From the NCBI GenBank assembly GCA_036401395.1, contig DASWUZ010000319.1, positions 1 through 6,917 of the forward strand: a stretch of 6,917 nt of DNA. The letters are read 5' to 3'. The notes below the pieces were generated by a model. It did no database searches. It had not been told where the DNA came from and saw nothing but the letters and a program-made list of their open reading frames with translations. Source of the DNA: DASWUZ01 sp036401395. GTDB lineage: Bacteria > Acidobacteriota > Terriglobia > Terriglobales > Acidobacteriaceae. The translations under genes were made by a program, and so were the position numbers. This document shows positions 1 through 4,842 of the stretch, piece after piece (position 1 is the stretch's first letter; each line of letters begins with the position of its first letter).

Positions 1-99
1 ACGCTGCGCATTGAATACCATCCCGCCATAGTCGGGGCCGCCGCCAAAACCCCGGCCGACTTCGTAAACGTAGACCTGAAAACCCGCACCGTCTCGTGA
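1..99 (+). CDS. C-terminal fragment of an unidentified protein
   Basis: Frame 1 is open from the window edge to a TGA at 97-99, giving the last 32 residues of a protein whose body lies to the left. The tail reads roughly as alternating beta-type sequence ending DFVNVDLKTRTVS. I do not recognise the family. Support for real coding: about three quarters of the third codon positions are G or C, and a terminator-like hairpin begins 28 bases after the stop, as expected at the end of a plus-strand gene. Against it: the opposite strand is also open across this short stretch, so frame openness alone proves nothing. It would be convergent with tal. No function is assigned. Confidence 0.5.
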   Translation, partial: TLRIEYHPAIVGAAAKTPADFVNVDLKTRTVS

Positions 100-127
100 A
101 GTCGAAACCTTATCGGCCTGCAAAACT

Positions 128-162
128 AAGGGGGAGACTGCTGTTATGCTGCCTCCCCTTTT
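128..162. terminator. Bidirectional Rho-independent terminator between convergent genes
   Basis: Bases 128-136 (AAGGGGGAG) pair with 153-160 (CTCCCCTT) as an 8-bp stem with one bulged G at 134, around a loop of about 16 bases. On the plus strand the stem runs into TTTT (159-162). On the minus strand the exit sequence is TTAGTTTTG, from the A-rich bases 121-129. It sits 28 bases after the partial plus-strand gene and about 35 bases past the tal stop, so it plausibly ends both transcripts. The loop is large and the T tracts are short, so efficiency is uncertain. Confidence 0.6.
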
Positions 163-183
163 GTACCTACCCATGGGCTAAGT

Positions 184-198
184 CTGAACTAGGTTCAG
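184..198. repeat. Small perfect hairpin over the tal stop codon
   Basis: CTGAAC (184-189) and GTTCAG (193-198) are exact reverse complements separated by TAG. The hairpin includes the TGA stop of tal (forward TCA at 195-197). It has no T tract and is short, so it is either chance or a minor mRNA 3'-end structure lying before the stronger terminator at 128-162. Confidence 0.3.
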
Positions 199-1202
199 TG
201 CGCGGCGCCGACCGGCTGGCTTGCACCCAACTCACTAAGCCGCTTCGCCAGCAGCTTCTCCAAATCCTCAAGCGCAGAGCTAAACCCTTCAATCCCTTCT
301 TTCAATTTGTCATGTGCCATGCGGTCGGCTTCATGCATTTTTTCGAAGGTCGCCTCATCCATCGGAATCTTCTCGATGTTGAGCGCGGCTGCATTCGCGG
401 GATCAAGCTTGCGCGGCAGTTCTTCCTGCTTCGAGTCCAGCTCCGCAAGCAGTTTCGGCGAAATCGTCAACAGATCGCAACCCGCCAACTCAGTAATCTC
501 GCCGATATTCCGGAAGCTTGCGCCCATCACCTGCGTCTTGTAGCCAAACTTCTTGTAGTAGTTATAAATCTCGGTCACCGACTGCACGCCCGGGTCGTCC
601 GCGCCAACGTAGTCTTTGCCAGTGTCCTTCTTGTACCAGTCCAGAATGCGACCAACAAAAGGCGAGATCAACGTCACCTTTGCCTCCGCACAAGCCACTG
701 CCTGATGCTTGCCAAACAGCAGCGTCAGATTGCAGTGAATGCCTTCCTTCTCCAGCTGTTCCGCGGCCTTGATACCAGCCCAAGTCGAGGCGATCTTGAT
801 CAGCACTCGGCTGCGCGCAATGCCCGCGTCGTCATACTGCTTGATGATCTCGCGGCCTTGCTGCATTGTCGCCTCTGTGTCGTAGGAAAGCCGCGCATCG
901 ACCTCGGTCGAAACCCGCCCCGGAACGATCTTCAAAATCTTCTTGCCAAACGCGACTGCGAGCCCTTTGAACGCGAGGTTTGCAACGTCTTTATCGTTCG
1001 CGTTGTCGCCCAGCTTCTCCCTAGCATCGCGCAGCACGTCATCGACGATCGGCTGGTAAGCAGGCATCTGTGCCGCAGCCGCTATCAGCGAAGGGTTGGT
1101 CGTGCTGTCCTGCGGCTTGAACTTCTCGATGCTCTGAATATCGCCCGAGTCTGCCACCACAACCGTCATTCCCCGCAACTGCTCCAACAAAGTCTTCGCC
1201 AT
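195..1202 (-). CDS. tal: Transaldolase (TalB type)
   Basis: This cytoplasmic enzyme of the non-oxidative pentose phosphate pathway moves a dihydroxyacetone unit from sedoheptulose 7-phosphate to glyceraldehyde 3-phosphate through a Schiff base on lysine. The 335-residue protein aligns by eye with E. coli TalB (317 residues) along its whole length. The active-site residues are present: D18 (in VVADSGDI), T34 and N36 (in DSTTNPSL), E100, the Schiff-base lysine K136 (in RVLIKIASTW), N158, and phosphate-binding S180, R185, S229 and R231. F182 in SPFVGR matches TalB F178, the position that separates transaldolases from fructose-6-phosphate aldolases, so transaldolase activity is favoured. The start is fixed by a GGAGG seven bases before the ATG. 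The gene is monocistronic as far as can be seen, with its own terminator. The C-terminal tail (SELGASQPVGAAH) extends a little beyond TalB. Confidence 0.96.
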   Translation of the reverse strand: MAKTLLEQLRGMTVVVADSGDIQSIEKFKPQDSTTNPSLIAAAAQMPAYQPIVDDVLRDAREKLGDNANDKDVANLAFKGLAVAFGKKILKIVPGRVSTEVDARLSYDTEATMQQGREIIKQYDDAGIARSRVLIKIASTWAGIKAAEQLEKEGIHCNLTLLFGKHQAVACAEAKVTLISPFVGRILDWYKKDTGKDYVGADDPGVQSVTEIYNYYKKFGYKTQVMGASFRNIGEITELAGCDLLTISPKLLAELDSKQEELPRKLDPANAAALNIEKIPMDEATFEKMHEADRMAHDKLKEGIEGFSSALEDLEKLLAKRLSELGASQPVGAAH

Positions 1203-1209
1203 CTCAATT

Positions 1210-1214
1210 CCTCC
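1210..1214 (-). promoter_or_regulatory. Strong ribosome binding site of tal
   Basis: On the minus strand GGAGGAATTGAG directly precedes the ATG, placing a perfect GGAGG core seven bases from the start codon. It is the best Shine-Dalgarno in the window, fixes the tal start, and predicts high translation. Confidence 0.85.
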
Positions 1215-1226
1215 GCACTAATTACA

Positions 1227-1298
1227 ATTTTAGCAGCGCCATTTACTCGACTTAGATGCGACCCAGTCGGCTACGGCCCGGTTGGGTCAATGAATATA
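1227..1298 (-). promoter_or_regulatory. Candidate promoter region of tal
   Basis: Two minus-strand -10-like hexamers lie upstream of tal: TAAAAT (1232 to 1227) and TATATT (1298 to 1293). Each matches TATAAT at 5 of 6 bases, but neither has a convincing -35 element at 16-18 bases. Use of the distal one would give a leader of about 85 bases with the inverted repeat 1260-1288 at its 5' end. The rest of the 290-bp gap (1203-1492) shows no gene: its short open frames lack recognisable sequence or a ribosome binding site. Confidence 0.3.
1260..1288. repeat. Inverted repeat upstream of tal
   Basis: GACCCAGTCGG (1260-1270) and CCGGTTGGGTC (1278-1288) fold into an 11-bp stem, including two G-U pairs on the plus strand, around the 7-base loop CTACGGC. 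On the minus strand the two central pairs become A-C mismatches, leaving outer GACCCA/TGGGTC and inner CGG/CCG arms. No T tract follows. It lies between the two tal -10 candidates, so an operator dyad or a 5'-leader hairpin are the reasonable readings. Confidence 0.45.
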
Positions 1299-1414
1299 TC
1301 GACCAAATTCCCACCAGCCAAAGCTCCCAAGCACCGCGGGCATACTCGTGACAATCGAATCGCCTAGCAGCAGCGTCATCGCGCGCGGGAGATATTCGCG
1401 ACTATCTGCGACAG

Positions 1415-1440
1415 AAAAAATTAGTGGCGAGTCCTCCACT
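1415..1440 (-). terminator. Weak candidate terminator after the FnIII lipoprotein gene
   Basis: On the minus strand AGTGG (1440 to 1436) and CCACT (1427 to 1423) form a 5-bp stem with an 8-base loop, followed by AA and then six T (1420 to 1415). It lies about 50 bases past the stop at 1493. The T run is good but the stem is short, so this is tentative. Confidence 0.35.
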
Positions 1441-1492
1441 GCTGGCTCAGCTCTCCATTCACACGCGTCTCAAACGAAACCCCAGCCCGGTA

Positions 1493-2797
1493 TCACCGCG
1501 CCGGAAGACCTTCTTCCACCTCGGCACTGCGCCCGCTCTCATTGCCATCGAGGTCGATCGCGCTTACCGAATAGAAATAGCGGCGCCCCGCGACAGCCCC
1601 GGTATCTCGATAAGAAGCAGCAATCAGCATCTCCCCCGAGATCCTCGCGGCCACGCCTCCAGTCTCCCGGCGGTATACCATATAGCCCGCCAGATCAGCC
1701 TCGGAACCCGGGTCCCACGAAAGATCGATAGCATGTTCCTCCGGCACCGTGAGCGCCACCAGCCCCGAAGGCACCGCCGGAGGAAACACATCACGCGTCG
1801 CCACGGTCACGGGTTGACTGGCCGGACCCGCCATCTCGACAAAATGTCCCTCTACCGCAACCCTGAACACCCGCTCGGCACTATACATATACTCCCGGTC
1901 CGAAACCGCAGTCGCATCCAGAGCAATCCCCGCCTTTGAATCCGGCCCGCCATGATCCGGCCTCTCAGGAACCAGCAGCGTCACCTCGGGCATTTCGCCA
2001 TGCTGGTTGAGCTTCCACTTCACAGGCTTTGCAACCGTCGAGGCTTCGGACGCCGAGGACTTTCCAGTCGACGACGCAGTTGCCGAAGGCACCACTTTCC
2101 GATGGATTCGGACCACGGATTCCAGGCGGACAGGCGCGCTTCCATCGCCGGCAGTCACGTCCACAGACGGCAATGCCGCCGGCTCCCACCGCAACACCAC
2201 TCCATCCGCCCTGACCGCGGCCGACAGCGTCCGCAGCGGAGCCGGGGACACCCCGGAAAGCGAGTGAGCAGCATTCGAAGGCCCCGCCGACTTCCCTGCA
2301 TGGTTCAAAAGTTCGATCGTATAAGTCAGCAACCGCGGCGACGCCGAAGCAAGCTCCGCCGGAAGCGTGTCTCGAAACTCCGCCGCCCGACCAGGCTCGT
2401 ACTTTGGGCCCACGCTCACAGTGTTGGCTACCCCGCAAACCTCCCTACCCACCGCACGGCACACCCTCAATCCAACGAGCCCGCGCAACACCAGCTTGTC
2501 CGTACTCTGCTGCGGCGTAGTCCATCGAAGCGTCACGACATCGGCGATCCTCACCGCAGTCAGACCCACAACGGGCTCGGGGAGCTCCAGGCTCGGGGCT
2601 CGGGGCAGCCCAGGCGTTCCACACCCCGATGACCCCGCGGAAACCACCGCCACTGACAGCAGGAGAACTCGACCAACGCCCTTAGATCGGGCCTTATCTT
2701 CGCTTACCCTGTACACCGGCTGCCGAGACCCCGTCAGCAGATGGATCTTAGGCCACGAAAAGGGGCACCAACGAAAGGGATTGAGGCTCGCTCTCAT
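1493..2797 (-). CDS. Probable lipoprotein with three fibronectin type III domains
   Basis: From the ATG at 2797 the protein has 434 residues. A basic stretch (about 35-43) and hydrophobic segment VLLLSVAVV (44-52) lead to SSGC with Cys59, an atypical lipobox; the mature part begins CGTPGLPRAP. Three FnIII-like beta-sandwiches follow at about 75-180, 185-335 and 338-434. They show conserved Trp positions (W92, W204, W361), and the third has the clearest family pattern (DLSWDPGSEADLAGYMVYR, then a YFYSVSAIDLDGNES end strand). The second carries a Ser/Thr/Ala-rich insertion. C113 and C121 could form a disulfide. A surface or periplasmic binding role is the family expectation; no catalytic motif is seen. 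The start is doubtful: the ATG gives an n-region of over 40 residues, whereas the GTG at 2716 (residue 28) gives a normal signal peptide. Neither has a good ribosome binding site. The gene lies 73 bp downstream of the epimerase and may share its transcript. Confidence 0.78.
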   Translation of the reverse strand: MRASLNPFRWCPFSWPKIHLLTGSRQPVYRVSEDKARSKGVGRVLLLSVAVVSAGSSGCGTPGLPRAPSLELPEPVVGLTAVRIADVVTLRWTTPQQSTDKLVLRGLVGLRVCRAVGREVCGVANTVSVGPKYEPGRAAEFRDTLPAELASASPRLLTYTIELLNHAGKSAGPSNAAHSLSGVSPAPLRTLSAAVRADGVVLRWEPAALPSVDVTAGDGSAPVRLESVVRIHRKVVPSATASSTGKSSASEASTVAKPVKWKLNQHGEMPEVTLLVPERPDHGGPDSKAGIALDATAVSDREYMYSAERVFRVAVEGHFVEMAGPASQPVTVATRDVFPPAVPSGLVALTVPEEHAIDLSWDPGSEADLAGYMVYRRETGGVAARISGEMLIAASYRDTGAVAGRRYFYSVSAIDLDGNESGRSAEVEEGLPAR

Positions 2798-2870
2798 GCA
2801 ATTCTCAGCCTAGCAGAGCAGCGCCTCCGGCCATCCCCGTTCGGCGGTGCTGAGCGCTAAGAGCAGATCG

Positions 2871-3845
2871 TTAATGAAGCAGCTTCCGAAGCGCCGGCTC
2901 CAATACCGGATCCTGAAAATGGAAACCCGCCTCCACCAGCTTCGCCGGAACTGCCCTACATCCGGCCAGCAGCGCCTCATCAGCCATCTCGCCAACGGCC
3001 AGCCGCAGGGCGAACGCGGGCACGGCCATCAGCGCAGGCCGCCCCAGCACCCTACCCAGCACGCGAGTAAACTCCGCATTCGTAACCGGACTGGGACTCG
3101 TCACATTTACCGCTCCGCTCAACTCCACCTCATCCAGTTCCGCAGTCCCGCCAGCGCCGCTCACATCTCGACCCAACACGCGCAAAACCGCGGCAACAAC
3201 ATCCTCAAGCGTTACCCAGCTCATCCACTGCCGTCCGCTGGCGATTCGTCCGCCCAACCCCATCTTGAAAAGAGGCAACAACTTCCCCAGCGCACCTCCG
3301 CCCGGCACAAGCACAACGCCAAACCGCAAATGCACGACTCGAATTCCCGCGTCCTCAGCTTCCCGAGTCGCCTCCTCCCACGCCTTGCAAGTCTCCGCTA
3401 AAAAGCCTGACCCGGTCGCGGACCGCTCGTCGACCAGCTCATCGCCGCGGTCCCCATAGATTCCGATCGCCGACGCACACACCAGTACCGAGGGAATCCG
3501 CTCCATCCTGACCAGCAGCCGACACAGCGCGCGGGTAGTATCTACACGGCTCCGCAGGATCTCCCGCTTGTACTCCTCGCTCCACCGGTGCGCCGCCACA
3601 TTTGCTCCCGAAAGATGAATCGCAGCGTCCAACTCATTGAGGGACGGTAGGCTGTCGTCCGTTTTTCCAGGCTCAGGATTCCACAGTATTTCTTCCCCTT
3701 CGACGCCAGGCGCGCCGGTCATTTTGCGAACGAGTTTGATTACATGAATCTGTCTGGCAGTAAGCGCACGTACTACCGATGAGCCGATGAGGCCCGAGGC
3801 ACCGGTAACCACCACTCGCTGCTCGACCGAACTGTTGATGGCCAA
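2871..3845 (-). CDS. TIGR01777-family NAD(P)-binding epimerase (YfcH-like)
   Basis: This 324-residue extended short-chain dehydrogenase-like protein is presumably cytoplasmic. A Rossmann nucleotide-binding motif lies at the N-terminus (VVVTGASGLIG, G15-G18-G21). Family signatures follow: DAAIHLSGANVA (73-84), RWSEEYKREILRSRVDTTR (87-105), SAIGIYGDRGDE (125-136), then FLAETCKAWEEA, LRFGVVL and the WVTLEDVV segment. The C-terminus (about 275-324, from the GRPALMAVPAFAL region through AGFHFQDPVLEPALRKLL) matches the DUF1731 tail of this family. Length is normal (about 300). The substrate of this family is not established, so no reaction is claimed. The first codon taken is TTG at 3845, preceded by GGGA at eight bases; the frame has a stop 30 bases upstream and no ATG near. 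GTG at 3815 is an alternative but leaves nothing before the first strand. It is divergent from the XRE-cupin regulator. Confidence 0.9.
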   Translation of the reverse strand: MAINSSVEQRVVVTGASGLIGSSVVRALTARQIHVIKLVRKMTGAPGVEGEEILWNPEPGKTDDSLPSLNELDAAIHLSGANVAAHRWSEEYKREILRSRVDTTRALCRLLVRMERIPSVLVCASAIGIYGDRGDELVDERSATGSGFLAETCKAWEEATREAEDAGIRVVHLRFGVVLVPGGGALGKLLPLFKMGLGGRIASGRQWMSWVTLEDVVAAVLRVLGRDVSGAGGTAELDEVELSGAVNVTSPSPVTNAEFTRVLGRVLGRPALMAVPAFALRLAVGEMADEALLAGCRAVPAKLVEAGFHFQDPVLEPALRKLLH

Positions 3846-3875
3846 GTTTGTAGTCCCAAGATCCGAACTAATCTA

Positions 3876-3927
3876 TTGCGGAATAAAGAAGTATTTACTA
3901 TACTGGAATAAATGTTTGTATAGACAA
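3876..3927. promoter_or_regulatory. Overlapping divergent promoters for the regulator and the epimerase
   Basis: This is the most AT-rich stretch of the window, inside the 140-bp gap between divergent genes. Plus strand, toward the regulator: TTGCGG (3876-3881), 17-base spacer, TATACT (3899-3904). Minus strand, toward the epimerase: TTGTCT (3927 to 3922), 19-base spacer, TATAGT (3902 to 3897). The two -10 boxes share bases 3899-3902, so polymerase could occupy only one promoter at a time. The -10 boxes match 5 of 6 consensus bases; the -35 boxes are weaker (3 of 6 and 4 of 6). An eight-base direct repeat GGAATAAA occurs at 3880-3887 and 3905-3912, 25 bases apart. Confidence 0.5.
3898..3923. 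promoter_or_regulatory. Candidate operator dyad, possibly autoregulatory
   Basis: CTATAC (3898-3903) and GTATAG (3918-3923) are exact inverted half-sites whose centres are 20 bases apart, about two helical turns, as expected for a dimeric helix-turn-helix protein. The dyad covers both -10 boxes. A second, overlapping dyad, AGTAT-N5-ATACT, spans 3890-3904. The adjacent XRE-cupin regulator is the natural candidate ligand; that is inference from position. AT-rich DNA yields short dyads by chance, so confidence is moderate at best. Confidence 0.4.
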
Positions 3928-3970
3928 CATTTGCCGCTCCACTCGCTACAAAGTAGGTGAGCTAGAGTCT

Positions 3971-3977
3971 GAGAGGA
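3971..3977 (+). promoter_or_regulatory. Ribosome binding site of the XRE-cupin regulator
   Basis: GAGAGGA ends eight bases before the ATG at 3986, which supports this start and therefore the reality of the 37-residue extension before the helix-turn-helix. Confidence 0.7.
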
Positions 3978-3985
3978 TTAAATTC

Positions 3986-4768
3986 ATGGCCACGAACCTT
4001 ATGCCAGCTGCCACTGAAGGCAAAATAACACCGGAAAACGTTTCAACTATCCAGATTGACCCTGCTACTGCCGAGGCGTTCATCTCTGAGAAGCATATCG
4101 GAGAGCGCATCAAGCGCCTTCGACTGAAGAAGTCCATGGGTCTGGTCGAACTCGGCCGCCACACCGGCCTTTCCGCCAGCTTCCTCTCTCAGCTTGAGAC
4201 CGGCCGCGTCGTTCCAACCCTAAGGAACCTGGCGCGCATCGCTATGGTCTTCAGCAAGGACCTCTCCTACTTCTTCGAGTCGGAGCCGCAGACCCTGTTC
4301 CGCGTCCACAAAAAGAAGGAACGCGTTCGTCTGCCACAGACCGGCGTCGACGACCCGACCTACTTCTTTGAGAGCCTCGGCTACATGGTTCCCGACCGCC
4401 AGCTCGACCCCTACTACGCCGAGTTCATTCCCCTGAAGAAGACGACCGACGTCAAGCCGCACGTTCACCCCGGATATGAGTTTCTCTACCTCCTTCAGGG
4501 CGAACTGGAGATCCATCACGCCGACAAAGTCAGCATTTTAGAGGCCGGCGACGGGGTTTACTTTGACGCGAGCACTCCCCACTCCTATCGTTGCGCTGGC
4601 AAAGTCTCGGCCGTAGCGCTCATCGTGACAATGCACCAGCAGCAAAGTCCCCAGCCAGCGATGGGCCTGCGCCCCCTCGGAGCCAACGGTGGCCTGCGCG
4701 CTCAGGCTCCCCGGCCTTCCCTCGAAGCCCCCGGCCAATCGCCCAACCCGTTGCGGCAGAATAACTAA
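3986..4768 (+). CDS. XRE-family transcriptional regulator with C-terminal cupin domain
   Basis: This 260-residue cytoplasmic DNA-binding protein has a helix-turn-helix at about 38-97 (IGERIKRLRLKKSMGLVELG, then LSASFLSQLETGRVVPTL with recognition helix near 63-71). A linker follows to about 155, then a cupin beta-barrel at about 156-215. The cupin metal ligands of motif 1 are intact (H159, H161, E165, with G172 correctly spaced) and H199 in STPHSY supplies motif 2, so a metal and probably a small ligand are bound. The architecture is that of the PuuR/SutR-like class, which senses a metabolite and often controls neighbours. At 260 residues it is longer than the usual 180-200: it has a 37-residue N-terminal extension and a Pro/Gln/Gly/Asn-rich tail from about 218 that looks disordered. 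It is divergent from the epimerase gene across a shared promoter region, so autoregulation and control of that gene are plausible. The ligand cannot be told from the sequence. Confidence 0.93.
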   Translation: MATNLMPAATEGKITPENVSTIQIDPATAEAFISEKHIGERIKRLRLKKSMGLVELGRHTGLSASFLSQLETGRVVPTLRNLARIAMVFSKDLSYFFESEPQTLFRVHKKKERVRLPQTGVDDPTYFFESLGYMVPDRQLDPYYAEFIPLKKTTDVKPHVHPGYEFLYLLQGELEIHHADKVSILEAGDGVYFDASTPHSYRCAGKVSAVALIVTMHQQQSPQPAMGLRPLGANGGLRAQAPRPSLEAPGQSPNPLRQNN

Positions 4769-4790
4769 AGCTGTCTACTCAGCAAAAAGA

Positions 4791-4824
4791 AGCGCCCAGG
4801 CCTCAACAGGTCTGGGCGCTTTTT
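4791..4824. terminator. Strong bidirectional Rho-independent terminator
   Basis: AGCGCCCAGGCCT (4791-4803) pairs with AGGTCTGGGCGCT (4808-4820) as a 13-bp stem with one G-T pair, closed by the loop CAAC. Plus-strand transcripts exit into TTTTT (4820-4824), 22 bases after the regulator stop. Minus-strand transcripts exit into TCTTTTT (from A-rich 4784-4790), serving rsmB, which stops at 4843. It is the clearest terminator in the window. Confidence 0.92.
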
Positions 4825-4842
4825 CTTGTATCGCTCTCTACC

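Noticed and set aside
96..1367. 423-codon plus-strand open frame opposite tal
   Set aside because: It is the antisense shadow of a fully supported transaldolase, starts inside the 3' end of the left gene, runs through a terminator, has no ribosome binding site, and its Arg/Leu/His-rich translation has no recognisable domain. GC-rich third positions leave such antisense frames open.
1379..1401. TCGCG...CGCGA inverted repeat in the tal upstream gap
   Set aside because: It is only five base pairs in a CG-rich alternating tract, as expected by chance, with no link to a promoter or terminator.
1348..1939. Overlapping plus-strand open frames spanning the gap and the end of the FnIII gene
   Set aside because: They run mostly antisense to the FnIII C-terminal domain, lack ribosome binding sites, and give low-complexity Pro/Arg/Ser translations.
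1952..2632. 226-codon plus-strand open frame opposite the FnIII lipoprotein gene
   Set aside because: Its translation is dominated by Arg, Pro, Ser and His, a typical GC-rich antisense artefact, while the minus strand shows a signal peptide and FnIII patterns.
2847..3401. 184-codon plus-strand open frame opposite the epimerase gene
   Set aside because: It is antisense to the well-supported TIGR01777 protein and its translation is Gln/His/Arg-rich without any motif.
4220..4519. 99-codon minus-strand open frame inside the regulator gene
   Set aside because: It is the antisense of the helix-turn-helix and cupin coding sequence. It looks protein-like only because codon composition mirrors the real frame.
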